A stretch of DNA of 64,000 nt from Ostreococcus mediterraneus (taxonomy: Eukaryota; Chlorophyta; Mamiellophyceae; Mamiellales; Bathycoccaceae). Position numbers and translations under genes: made by a program. Below are positions 18,812 through 28,213 of this stretch, in pieces; the stretch's first letter is position 1, and each line of letters opens with the position of its first letter. The stretch is from NCBI GenBank assembly GCA_012295225.1, contig WMKK01000011.1:190231-254230 (forward strand). Direction: 5' to 3'. Below the pieces are notes generated by a model. That model had not been told where the DNA came from. It made no database searches and saw only the letters and a program-made list of their open reading frames with translations.

Positions 18812-19891
18812 ATGCACGCACGCGCGGTGATATGCACGCCGTCCATCGCGCGCGCTTGGCCGTCACACCGCGCGCGCGCGCGATCGTCGCCGCGACGAAG
18901 AGCCGCGCGCGTAAAGTCTCGCGCACAAGATGCCGAAAACGACGCTGAAACCAATTCAAACGACGACGCGAACGACGACATCTCGAACGCCTCGAGCGTG
19001 CTCGGCGACGTGATTTCCTCGCCGTTGTTCTACGTCACGTTCGGCGTCGCGGGTGGGGTTATTCTGGTGCAAAAGCTCGGGGAGAATGCCGCGTTCGCGT
19101 TGAGCGCGTTTCCAATCGTCGGCTTGACGTTGATTTCAAAGACGGATTTCGGCGCAAAGTTACAGCAAAACATTGAAGATAAGCGTCCGGCGTTAGAGGC
19201 GGATAAAGCTCGTAAAGAGATCGAGCGCGCGGCGGCGCGGGCGAAGAGCACGTTTTACGGCAAGGACAGAGTGAAATTTTTAGGCGACGTCGATTTCGAC
19301 TACCCGGCGTATTTAGACGGTTCTTTGTGTGGCGATGTCGGTTTCGATCCATTAGGATTTAGCAAGGATCCGAAGGATTTAGCAAAATATCGCGAATTTG
19401 AGCTGCTTCACGGACGATGGGCGATGCTTGGTGTCGTCGGCGCGGCGTTGCCAGAGTTTTTGCAAACGCTCGGAGTCGTGGAATTGGGCGAGCCCGTGTG
19501 GTGGAAAGTCGGCGCCTGGGTCATGCGTTCCGATATCGAGCTCAACTATTTGGGGATGAGTGGATTTCACATTGCTGGTGGGTCTGGTATCGCCATCATC
19601 GCCGTGTGCCAGCTCGTACTGATGGGCGGTCCAGAGTACGCGCGGAAGGTTGGCATCGAGTCGCTCGTCCCAGTGGGCGTGTGGCTTCCGGGAGACGCTG
19701 ACTATCCGGGCGGTGCCCCGTTCGATCCGTTCAAGTTTTCTGACAACGCCGATGAGTTCGAAAAGCAAAAGGTCATGGAGATTAAGCATGCCCGTTTGGC
19801 GATGGTTGCCATGGCGGGAGTTTTTGCGCAGGCGTTTGTCACGCGCTCTGGATGCGTGGAAAACGTGTTACAAGCGTTAGGAGCAGCTTAA
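18812..19891 (+). CDS. Chlorophyll a/b-binding antenna protein with extra N-terminal membrane segments
   Basis: About 359 residues from the ATG at 18812 (ACCATGC context). In-frame ATGs at 18656 and 18713 would lengthen the transit peptide. The first 38 residues are Arg/Ala/Ser-rich as in plastid transit peptides. The LHC core (last 190 residues) has the three pigment-binding helices: FELLHGRWAMLGVVGAA, a central helix with GGPEYAR, and EIKHARLAMVAMAGVF. The GDVGFDPLGFSKDP motif precedes helix 1. YGKDRVKFL... before that recalls CP26 (Lhcb5), but the subclass is not certain. Unusually, two hydrophobic stretches (SSPLFYVTFGVAGGVILVQ and AAFALSAFPIVGLTLIS) precede the LHC core. Confidence 0.85.
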   Translation: MHARAVICTPSIARAWPSHRARARSSPRRRAARVKSRAQDAENDAETNSNDDANDDISNASSVLGDVISSPLFYVTFGVAGGVILVQKLGENAAFALSAFPIVGLTLISKTDFGAKLQQNIEDKRPALEADKARKEIERAAARAKSTFYGKDRVKFLGDVDFDYPAYLDGSLCGDVGFDPLGFSKDPKDLAKYREFELLHGRWAMLGVVGAALPEFLQTLGVVELGEPVWWKVGAWVMRSDIELNYLGMSGFHIAGGSGIAIIAVCQLVLMGGPEYARKVGIESLVPVGVWLPGDADYPGGAPFDPFKFSDNADEFEKQKVMEIKHARLAMVAMAGVFAQAFVTRSGCVENVLQALGAA

Positions 19892-19960
19892 AAGGAGAGA
19901 TATACCATCACCGTGTAATAACAAGCTAATAGATCAGGTACATGTGCGCTTGGTAGAAAA

Positions 19961-21568
19961 TCAAACTTCAGTCACGCCGAAGGGCTCGTTGGCGTCCGGC
20001 GCAGGCGGAGCGTCCATCGGGGGCGCTTCATCCATCGTTTCGCCCAAGTCGGGCATTTGTGGTTCTTCAGCCGCTGTCGCGGGCGCTGCCGCAGGCTCGT
20101 CGTACAGTTCGATTTTGTTGAACATGCCACCGAAAATTTTCGCATCTTTCTTGGCCTGGTGCGCTTCGAGCGCCTTCAGACGAGTCATCATGCGAAGCGC
20201 TTCGGCGTGCTTTTCGTCTCTGTCCAAAATCTTATTCAAGCATCGACGACTTTCGTCGAAATCTTGCAACTCCATCGACGCTTGCGCGCAACGGTACAAC
20301 GCTTTTTCATTCGAACCTTCGAGATCCAACGCCTTTTGACTGGACTTGCGCGCGGCGACCCAGGACTTGGTTTTGATGGACACAGCCGCCGCGTTGAGGT
20401 TCAAGCTCAACTTCAATTTCTTGCTCGCTTGCTTTTCTTCATCGCTGAATTGCGAGTCGTGCTCGACGTACGTTAACGCCGTGGCATACTTTTTTGTAGC
20501 GCGCGCAAAGTTGCCACCTTGATACGCGGCGTTCCCGCTATCCTTGTACTTTTCAGCCGCCTCGAGTTTCTCGGCGTTGTTCATCGCGTACTGCTCCTTG
20601 GCGCGTTCCATCGACGTCATTTTCACCGTATACTCGGTGCCATCGGCGAGCGCCACCACGGCTTCTTCGTTCAATTTCATCATCGTCAGCGCTTGTTCTA
20701 ACGCCGCGGGCACTTGTTCTTCGCCGATCGTAACCTCAAGGGATTTCTTCTCCACCGAAGCGCCATCCTTGCGGAGCTCGTACTCGACCGCGCACTTTGC
20801 CCCATCATTCGGCTTCTCGTACCCTTCACCCTCAATCATAACCTTTTTCGTGCCATCAAAATCCAACAATTTCTCCATGGCGTGAATGGCGTCTAAAGAC
20901 ATTGTCACGAGCGCACCGTTGGCCTCGGCGACGTCGCCCAAGCCTTTCGCGTACGTCCCGTTCAACGTCAACGACACCCGTTCGCCCTTCTTCATCTTCA
21001 ACAGCGCAATCGCCATGCCCTCGCACGGAGCCTTGCTCACGTCACACGTCACGCTCTCTTCCGCGCGCACGACCGTGACGCCATCGACGGATTTGACGTC
21101 GTACGTGACGACGACTTCGTCGTCCGCCTTGGCCGCGACGAACCCAGTCGGTTCGCTTAGCGTCTCCTTCTTCATCACTCCTCCATCGCCACTCAAGTCT
21201 CTGTGTGACTTGAACGACAACAACTCGACGTCGAAAATCAACGTCGCCCCACCAGGGATCTTTGGCGGCGCACCGCGATCGCCGTACGCGTATTCTGGTT
21301 TACACTCAAACGTCGCGCGTTCGCCAATCTTCATCGTCGCCACGCCGACGTCCCACGCGTTAATTACTTGATGCGTCCCGAGCGTGAACTCGAATGGATC
21401 GTCGCGATCGCGAGATGAGTCAAACTTTTCTCCATCGGTGAGCGTGCCGGTGTAGTGCACGCGCACGACATCTTTGGCTTCGGGACCGACGGCGCCGTCG
21501 GCGGCTGGGACGAGGACAGTCTTCAACACGCCGCCGTCTTGCGTCGGCGAGACGTCGATAGCGGACAT
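19961..21568 (-). CDS. Multi-domain FKBP peptidyl-prolyl isomerase with TPR repeats
   Basis: About 535 residues. It is an FKBP62/65 (ROF)-type immunophilin co-chaperone. The first FKBP domain (about 25-130) has the active-site pattern VVRVHYTGTLTDGEKFDSS, GVATMKIGERA and YAYGDRGAPPKIPGG. Two further FKBP-like domains follow and are degenerate. Residues about 355-490 form three TPR motifs (KYKDSGNAAYQGGNFARA onward) that in plants bind Hsp90. The acidic Pro-rich tail contains no obvious calmodulin site. The start at 21568 (MSAIDVSPTQ) was preferred over the upstream in-frame codon. Confidence 0.9.
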   Translation of the reverse strand: MSAIDVSPTQDGGVLKTVLVPAADGAVGPEAKDVVRVHYTGTLTDGEKFDSSRDRDDPFEFTLGTHQVINAWDVGVATMKIGERATFECKPEYAYGDRGAPPKIPGGATLIFDVELLSFKSHRDLSGDGGVMKKETLSEPTGFVAAKADDEVVVTYDVKSVDGVTVVRAEESVTCDVSKAPCEGMAIALLKMKKGERVSLTLNGTYAKGLGDVAEANGALVTMSLDAIHAMEKLLDFDGTKKVMIEGEGYEKPNDGAKCAVEYELRKDGASVEKKSLEVTIGEEQVPAALEQALTMMKLNEEAVVALADGTEYTVKMTSMERAKEQYAMNNAEKLEAAEKYKDSGNAAYQGGNFARATKKYATALTYVEHDSQFSDEEKQASKKLKLSLNLNAAAVSIKTKSWVAARKSSQKALDLEGSNEKALYRCAQASMELQDFDESRRCLNKILDRDEKHAEALRMMTRLKALEAHQAKKDAKIFGGMFNKIELYDEPAAAPATAAEEPQMPDLGETMDEAPPMDAPPAPDANEPFGVTEV

Positions 21569-21763
21569 GACGTGCGGCAAAAGCGTTGACGAGTCGAGCA
21601 AAGTGGTGTGTGTGGTCGTGTGCGTTCGCGTGCGGGCGAGCGCGGACGAAGTGTGCGTGTGATATTGTGAGGATGGCGGCGGAGCGTGCTTTCCGGAAGC
21701 GCGAAGAAAGACACTCGTCAGCCGTCGCGGAGAATAAATCGCTAGCCATTGATTGATGGGTTG

Positions 21764-23283
21764 TTACGCGTCATCATCACCGCTCGGTGTAGATGATTGA
21801 TCTAATGGTGTTTGTTCGCCGTCATTGGCGTCGGTGGCGTCGGTGCCGCGTTCGAGTTCGTCCAACGCGGCGTCGAGCTCGCGCAACGCGGCTGTCATCT
21901 TTTCCACGTACGTGGGCGCGCCATCCTCCGTGGATTCGTCTTCCGCGCCCTGTGGCGCAGCCTTGTTGACGTGAAGTAGCACTTCATCTAATGCGGTAGT
22001 TTCGTCGACATTTTTCACTTGTTTTGTGCGTCGAACGACGTCTTGGAAGAGAATGTTCACGTCGCGCGTGATGCTCGGATCTCGGCTCATGGCGTCGACG
22101 ACTTCTCGACTCATGCGCTTCTTTTTACGATGCAACATGGCTTTGATCGATGCTGCTTGCGCCTTTCGGATGACATCATCTTTCGGTGCGCCGTTGGGCT
22201 TTTCTCCCAGCGCGCGCTCGATGAATCGCGTCATCGCTCGGCGCTGGTGCGCGATGTACAACACGTCGGCGGCGAATCCTCCGACGACTGGGGCGACGAC
22301 GCTCCCCGTGGATACAAAAGCTATAGACTGCGTGAGGAGTAGCAACCGACTGCGCGATCCATCGAGCGTGTCTTTCAATGTTTTCCCACGCACTAGATTG
22401 CGAAACGCCTTGAGCTCTGATTTCGACGAAGGTTTGTCCTTCTCGGCTCGGGTCGCCGACGCGGTTGCCTTGGCGGCCTTCATCGTCTTCTCCTTCTTCT
22501 CGTCACCACTAAACCACGCACCGAAGCCTTTCCATGCACCACCGCCATCGTCATCGCCGTTCATCTCATCATCACTCACTGGCACGAGCGTTTGCTTACC
22601 CGTCACCTTGTTCCGCTCGACGCGAAACGCCTGAACGCGCGACGCCTTGCGCGCCCGCCGAAGTCTAAATTCCAAAACCGCGCACGCGACCGCGACCACC
22701 GCAATCTTACTCGGCGTCTCCGCGTCGTACGGCTCCACGCCCGCCTCTACCGCACGATCAGCAATCCATTTCGCGCCTAAACTCAACACCACCGCGCGTT
22801 CTAACATCTCATCCGCCACTCGAGCCGTCGCGGCGACGCTCACATCCATCCACCACGGCTGCGACTTGCACGGATTCGCCATAGTTTCTTCAATCTGATA
22901 TCGCGCCAGGGGCTCGATATAATCATCCAGCACGCCTCCCTTGGATATATTCTGTGTTTGCATCGTCGCACCGTCGCCATCGCCGCCATCAGCAGTGGCA
23001 GCGGCGGCGTCCCGTTTCGCCTCCGCCGCCTCCGCCTTGGCCGTCCAATCCACGCCCATGGCGAACGCGTCCAACCCCGCCGTCGGTGCCGCAAGCGCCA
23101 GTCCAATCGCCACGTCCCCAACCGTCGTCGAACCAACATCCCCGAACGCGCTCACGCCGCACAGCGCGGCGGCGACGACCGCGAGCGTGCCCTTTACGCC
23201 TCCGACGGCGACCAAGAGCGACACAAAGTCTCGCCACTCGCGCGACGCCGGCGCCTCCTCCTCGTTCTCCTGCGCCGCCGCCG

Positions 23284-23316
<33 letters not shown>

Positions 23317-23608
23317 ATGGCGGCGCCGGCGCCACGTCCTCGGGTTCGACGTCGTCGTCCGCCGATTCGCCGAGAATCGACGATAACGCGTCGATGGAGC
23401 GCGACACCGAGGGCTTACCATCGTCATCATCATTCGCATCGTCGTCGTCGTCGCGCGTCGTCGCGCGCGCGCGCGAGGCGCCGCGACGGTGGGTGCGGCA
23501 CCGCCGCGAGGACGCCGACGCGTGCGGCGGCGGCGGCGACGCGTGCGACGCGACGCGAGGCGCGAGCGCGAGCATTAGTGCGATGGAAAGCGACGACAAG
23601 TGCCGCAT
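21764..23608 (-). CDS. Unknown plastid-targeted membrane protein
   Basis: About 614 residues; an internal ATG at 23575 would give 603. The N-terminus is Ala/Ser/Arg-rich (transit-like), then an acidic and Pro/Ala-rich linker. Hydrophobic segments lie near residues 128-180 (FVSLLVAVGGVKGTLAVVAA and a second span), 300-320 (KIAVVAVACAVLEF) and 430-455. A conserved-looking soluble part carries MANPCKSQPWWMDV and RRKKKRMSREVVDAM. I do not recognise the family. The architecture suggests a chloroplast envelope or thylakoid protein. It is head-to-head with the SH3BP5-like gene with 17 bp between ATGs. Confidence 0.6.
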
Positions 23609-23625
23609 TCGTCGCCGCGCGCGCC

Positions 23626-24825
23626 ATGGTCACCGACGCCGACGACGTCGCGGTGACGCCCAGCGCGCGCGCGAGCGATGGCGACGCGTGCGCGCGCGTC
23701 GCTGGTGGCGGAGGCGGCGCCGAGCCGCGCGCGCGCGACGCGCGGACGGCGACGATGGCGTCGCGAGCGATGTTGGAGGTCGTTGGCGCCGCGGACGTTG
23801 GCGCCGCGGACGACGCGCGCGCGCACACACCGCGCGCGGCGTCGACGGCGACGGCGACGGGGGATGTATCGGATGCGTCGCCACGCGCGACGCCGACGAC
23901 GCGCGCGCTCGATGCGACGCTGGACGCGCTCGATGCCGAATGCGAACTCACCGAGGAGGCGTTTTCGCGCCCGGCGTTCGACGCGGCGACGACGACGAGC
24001 GCGACGGCGACCGATCGCGAGAGTGAATTTGATGGCGAGCGTGATACGCACGCGTCGCTGTACGAGCGCGATACGGATTTAGAAGTGGCGGAAGACGTGG
24101 ACCCGCGCGTGGGCGACGCGTTGAATGAGCTCAACGACTCGATGACAGAGTGTAACGCGCTAGAAAACGAATTGCACGCGGCGAAGCGCGCGAGAGACGA
24201 GGTGAGGATCACGGCGAGGGAACGGCTCGATCGCGTGTCGGCGACGATGTCGACGAGCGTGAAGACGGCGCTTCCAGTGTTTCATAAGCGCGCGCTGGCG
24301 AGGTTGTATCAGGCGCGCTCCATCGAAGCGTTGCGCGCGTACGAAGACGCCCATGACGCGCACGAATTCGCCAAGCAGCGCAACGACGAGCTTGAACAGG
24401 ATTTATTAGCCAGTAGTGGACGAGTAGACATTGAACTCATGGAGGCGTGCGCGGATGCGATGCGAGATGTCGCGGAGACCGCCGCCGTCAAGGCGCGCGC
24501 CGTCGCCACGCACGAGCTCAACACGCGACGCGCGGTACAAGCGACGACTGATGCCGCAGGTTTAGAAAAATCCCGCCGCGGTGCCGTGGCAAAAGCGCAG
24601 CCTTATTTTGCGGCGAAAACCGCTGGGGAGATCGAATGCGCCGCCGCGGACGCCGACGTCGCGCGACGCAAGCTCGCCGTGCGGCAAGCCAAGGCGCGAT
24701 ACGACGCCGCCTTGCGCGCGCTGAATGAAATCTCCGAAGAAGTCCACGCCAGGCGCGCCGCGGCAAAGCTCGCGCGCGATGTCGATGGCGTCGTAGACGC
24801 ATTAGATGGCACCTCGGTGTCGTAA
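23626..24825 (+). CDS. SH3BP5 (SAB)-family coiled-coil protein, putative Rab11 exchange factor
   Basis: About 399 residues. After a 140-residue low-complexity N-terminus, the rest is one long antiparallel coiled coil that aligns with SH3BP5. LNELNDSMTECNALENEL matches the conserved opening helix. The last 80 residues (AKAQPYFAAKTAGEIE, QAKARYDAALRALNEISE, VHARR) match the C-terminal family signature. Animal SH3BP5 proteins are Rab11 guanine-nucleotide exchange factors. The biochemical role here is inferred. The start at 23626 has a GCCATGG context. The longer upstream open frame overlaps the neighbouring reverse-strand gene and is rejected. Confidence 0.75.
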   Translation: MVTDADDVAVTPSARASDGDACARVAGGGGGAEPRARDARTATMASRAMLEVVGAADVGAADDARAHTPRAASTATATGDVSDASPRATPTTRALDATLDALDAECELTEEAFSRPAFDAATTTSATATDRESEFDGERDTHASLYERDTDLEVAEDVDPRVGDALNELNDSMTECNALENELHAAKRARDEVRITARERLDRVSATMSTSVKTALPVFHKRALARLYQARSIEALRAYEDAHDAHEFAKQRNDELEQDLLASSGRVDIELMEACADAMRDVAETAAVKARAVATHELNTRRAVQATTDAAGLEKSRRGAVAKAQPYFAAKTAGEIECAAADADVARRKLAVRQAKARYDAALRALNEISEEVHARRAAAKLARDVDGVVDALDGTSVS

Positions 24826-24906
24826 AACGTATTGTAACAGGTAGTCAGTCGGCGCTCTCGACGTCCGTTTTCCAATTTTCCAAAGTCAGATCGGAGCTCC
24901 CTAGTT

Positions 24907-24919
24907 ATGATTGGTCAAT
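24907..24919 (+). promoter_or_regulatory. CCAAT-type element TGATTGGTCAAT
   Basis: This 12-mer is identical to one at about 8,777 and lies 110-120 bp upstream of the CNNM/CorC gene's chosen ATG. In reverse it reads ATTGACCAATCA, containing CCAAT, the core of NF-Y binding sites. An ATG overlaps the element and is probably not a start codon. Confidence 0.4.
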
Positions 24920-25023
24920 GTGTCCCCCCATCGAGCCGCCAGCTCAAGGGACCACATCGCATCGTCATTCGCCGCCACAACGCCTCACGCACGCGCATCG
25001 ACGGCACCCACGCGCGTTCGGTG

Positions 25024-26877
25024 ATGTCTTTCGCTTTCACCGCACCGCTTCGCGCGGTCTCGCGCGCCCCGCGCGCGCGCGCGAGCGCGAGGGGAGTGGA
25101 TATGCGACCTCGCGTGCCCTGGTGTTCGGGTTTCCCGGCGAATCGCGCCCCCATGCGCGCGACGTCGCGCGCGATGCCGTGCGCGAGAGCGCTCGAGAGA
25201 GAATGTAGACATATGCGCGCGCGCGTGCGGGCGCGCGCGGGGGATGGGCGCGCGAGCGGCGCGGTGGGGGGTGACGAGAGGCGACGCGCGGGGGATGGAG
25301 CGGCGGCGCGCGCGACGGCTCGAGTCGTCGCGGGCGTTCTCGGTGCGTTCGTGGCGAGCGTGACGCTTGCAGCGCGTGCGAGTGGTGGTGCGGTGAAGCT
25401 TGCGAACGTTTCGGGCGCCACCGCGCATGATGTCGGCGGCATGTTGCTCACGAGCGGATTGCTGCTCGTGGCGTTGGCGCTGTTCTCCATGGCGGAAACG
25501 GCGATTACGACGTTGTATCCATGGAAAGTGCGCGAGCTGGCGGATAAAGAAGGGCCTGATAGTGTGTTTCAGCGTATTCGAAAAGATATTACGCGATTTT
25601 TGACGACGATTCTGATTGGGACGACGGTAACGAGTATCATGGCTACCGCGTTGCTCACCGAAGCGGCGTTGATTGTGTACGGCGAAGGGTCGACGACAGC
25701 CGTGACCGTGGCATTGACGATGGTGATGCTTATTTTATGCGAAATCGCGCCGAAGAGTGTGGCGGTGCAACACGCCACTGCGGTGGCGCGCGTTGTGGCC
25801 AAGCCTATTCATATGATGTCGTACGTCGTCTATCCGCTCGGGCGCACGTGCCAAATCATCGTAAACGGTATGTTTGCCTTGCTCGGGGTGAAGAGCACAG
25901 CGGAGCCGTTCGTTTCGGAAGAGGAGCTTAAGCTCGTTTTGGTCGGTGCGGCGAAGAGTGGTGAAGTCGAAACTGCGGAGAAGGATATGATTGACAACAT
26001 TTTAGACCTCGAAGAGACGCCGGTGCGAGAAGTGATGACACCGTTGGTTCAAGTGCACGGCACGATGAGCTCGGCTACGTTGACGGAATTTCGCAACGAA
26101 TGGCTCGAGCACAAATATTCACGTGTGCCGGTGTGGGAAGACCGCATCGACAACGTCGTGGGTATTATTCGCGCGCACAAGCTTATGGAGCTCGACGTCG
26201 CGCACAAGATGAATCCCACCAAGACCAAGTCGTTAGACGAGGTGCTCGTGAAAGATGTTATGATTGCCGATACGTTCTTCGTCCCGGAGTCGATGTCGGT
26301 GATGAAATTGTTGTGCGAATTCATGCAACGTAAAGTGCACATGGCCATCGTGGTGAACGAATACGGCGGCTCTGTCGGATTGTGTACGTTGGAGGATTGC
26401 GTCGAGGAAATCGTCGGGGAAATTTACGATGAGGAGGATATCTTCAAGGGTAACGCGGAAGAAGATGAACAAGAAGAAACGCCGTTCATTCGCGAGGTTA
26501 CTTCCGGCGAGTTCCTAGTCGACACGCGCGTTTCTGTCGAGCGTCTTTCAGAAAAAACCAAGTTGGCGATTCCCGAGTCGCCGCTGTACGAAACCGTGGG
26601 CGGTTTCGTGTGCGATTTATTTGGTTCAATTCCTCTCGAAGGGGCGTCAATGGTTAAGTTATTCCCCGTTCTTATCGACGAAGATCGCACGAATGATTCT
26701 GGGGACTCGAACGAAGATGAAGAGACTGGAGAAAACGGATGCGCATTGCGGTCCATGCGAATTATCATCACCGACGCCGATTCGCGACGAGTGAACGAGG
26801 TGCGAGTAATTTTAAACTCTGCGAGTAAAGAAGTAGCCGAAATAGTGGAAGATGATATGCTTTCATTGTCAAGCTAG
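25024..26877 (+). CDS. Plastid CNNM/CorC-type (DUF21-CBS) cation transporter
   Basis: About 617 residues. A plastid transit-like N-terminus of about 115 residues precedes a DUF21/CNNM membrane domain of four spans, with the family motif SMAETAITTLYPWKVREL. The cytosolic CBS pair follows: ETPVREVMTPLVQVHG, then DNVVGIIRAHKLMEL, then VNEYGGSVGLCTLEDCVEEIVGEIYDE. A CorC_HlyC transporter-associated domain closes the protein (FLVDTRVSVERLSEK...YETVGGFV). The closest plant relatives are the chloroplast MGR8/MGR9 proteins, implicated in Mg2+ release. Substrate is inferred. A start at 24907 is possible but falls inside a promoter-like element. Confidence 0.88.
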   Translation: MSFAFTAPLRAVSRAPRARASARGVDMRPRVPWCSGFPANRAPMRATSRAMPCARALERECRHMRARVRARAGDGRASGAVGGDERRRAGDGAAARATARVVAGVLGAFVASVTLAARASGGAVKLANVSGATAHDVGGMLLTSGLLLVALALFSMAETAITTLYPWKVRELADKEGPDSVFQRIRKDITRFLTTILIGTTVTSIMATALLTEAALIVYGEGSTTAVTVALTMVMLILCEIAPKSVAVQHATAVARVVAKPIHMMSYVVYPLGRTCQIIVNGMFALLGVKSTAEPFVSEEELKLVLVGAAKSGEVETAEKDMIDNILDLEETPVREVMTPLVQVHGTMSSATLTEFRNEWLEHKYSRVPVWEDRIDNVVGIIRAHKLMELDVAHKMNPTKTKSLDEVLVKDVMIADTFFVPESMSVMKLLCEFMQRKVHMAIVVNEYGGSVGLCTLEDCVEEIVGEIYDEEDIFKGNAEEDEQEETPFIREVTSGEFLVDTRVSVERLSEKTKLAIPESPLYETVGGFVCDLFGSIPLEGASMVKLFPVLIDEDRTNDSGDSNEDEETGENGCALRSMRIIITDADSRRVNEVRVILNSASKEVAEIVEDDMLSLSS

Positions 26878-26962
26878 CCATCAGTGGCACGCGCAGCGCC
26901 TGTTGTTGTAAAAAGAAGACGCACATGCATTATGTAGCAAAATTACTGAACGTACTGTTTTC

Positions 26963-28081
26963 TCAGAGCGACTTCAACCAATCGAACGCCTTCTCGAAGA
27001 GCTTTTCCGACGTCGGCTTTTCCATAAAGTGATCAACGCCCTCGAGAAGCCATTGCTCGACGCGTACGCCATCTTGACACGATTGTCGCTCACTCTTACG
27101 AACTTTCACGGGAGGCATTCGTCGTCCTTCCGAGGGCAATGTAAAAGTCGACGAATCTAATGAATTCGCGCACTTCATCGCGGCGCCGATGATGTCAAAA
27201 GTTTCGTCACTCGATGGAAACGAAATGCCGCGTGCGTTAACGCCTCCATCGACTGGTACGGTTAAATCTTCCGTTCCGTGAATTTCGAGTACGGACGTCG
27301 CGCCGTTCGGCTTGCATCTGTCCGGATCTTTAAACGTGGCACCTGCGAACGACACGACGCCTCGAAACATGTCGGGCTTTTCGCACGCGAGACGGTTCGC
27401 CATGAACCCACCCGTGGCGATCCCGAATGCGTACACACCATCTTCATTAACTTGGAACTTCGCTTTCACTGCGTCGAGCACGCGCTCGATGTATCGCACG
27501 TCATCGCCGTCGCCCGAAAGCTCGGCATTGCAGCACGCGTCGCTGCCATCCCAAGCGCGGCACGTGAGCTCGGGCGACGCGCGTTGCAGCGTGCCCGTAA
27601 TGTACGAACCGACCAGTCGGTCATTTGGGTTTGGCGAGTCACTTTGTAGATTGCACAAAACGCACGAGCGAGTGACGTGAGGGGCGTCGGGGTACACGTA
27701 CAGCCAATTCCCAGCGTCCATCACGGCGTGCCTCAAACCAGTCTGGACCAGCGTTTGCTGGCGACGACGATCGATATTCAGCGCGTTTCTCGGCGCCGGC
27801 ACAAGTCGCTGGGATGTGAGCTCGACACTTTGTTGGCCGTCGTCCGATAAACAAAATCCATGCAAAACGAGGAGCACGTTGGCCTTGGCGTCGGCGTTAA
27901 AGTTTGTTGATGTTTTGATGCGAATCGTCGTGTCGAGTTCGATTGGCACGGTAAAATCCCTCGAGACGAAAGTATCATCAGCCAAAGCATTAGGTGTCAT
28001 GTACGCCAACGCGCACGCGAGCAACGTAAACGCAATCATCATGACGAGAAATGAAGTTTGTCGCAGCCGTGGTTTGCACAT
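26963..28081 (-). CDS. Esterase/PHB-depolymerase-like alpha/beta-hydrolase, nucleophile Ser replaced
   Basis: About 372 residues with an N-terminal signal or anchor (SFLVMMIAFTLLACALAYM), so probably secreted or lumenal. The fold matches the feruloyl esterase/polyhydroxybutyrate-depolymerase (LpqC/CE1) group: LLVLHGFCLSDDGQQ at the oxyanion strand, DAGNWLYVYPDAP, IHGTEDLTVPVDGG carrying the acid, and GVDHFME carrying the histidine. The nucleophile elbow, normally GxSxGG, reads GIATGG. The codon at the Ser position is GCC (Ala), confirmed on the DNA. The Asp and His remain. Either this is a pseudoenzyme or the elbow uses another residue. Cys pairs suggest disulfides, consistent with an extracytosolic location. 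Confidence 0.75.
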   Translation of the reverse strand: MCKPRLRQTSFLVMMIAFTLLACALAYMTPNALADDTFVSRDFTVPIELDTTIRIKTSTNFNADAKANVLLVLHGFCLSDDGQQSVELTSQRLVPAPRNALNIDRRRQQTLVQTGLRHAVMDAGNWLYVYPDAPHVTRSCVLCNLQSDSPNPNDRLVGSYITGTLQRASPELTCRAWDGSDACCNAELSGDGDDVRYIERVLDAVKAKFQVNEDGVYAFGIATGGFMANRLACEKPDMFRGVVSFAGATFKDPDRCKPNGATSVLEIHGTEDLTVPVDGGVNARGISFPSSDETFDIIGAAMKCANSLDSSTFTLPSEGRRMPPVKVRKSERQSCQDGVRVEQWLLEGVDHFMEKPTSEKLFEKAFDWLKSL

Positions 28082-28213
28082 CGGAACCGCGACGGTGTAG
28101 AAAACAATGTTCTTCCGTAATAAAATTCCAAAGCTAACAAAGATCGCAAAGCATACAAGTAATCATGACCGGTCTAATCATGTCATCGGTCGCCTAAAAA
28201 ATAAAAGTGAAAG

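Noticed and set aside
17976-18959. Reverse-strand 327-codon open frame across the PPPDE and antenna genes
   Set aside because: Arg/His/Ser-rich shadow of two well-supported forward genes.
22954-23625. N-terminal extension of the SH3BP5-like protein
   Set aside because: Overlaps the reverse-strand plastid gene and reads as Pro/Arg/Ala repeats; the ATG at 23626 has a good context.
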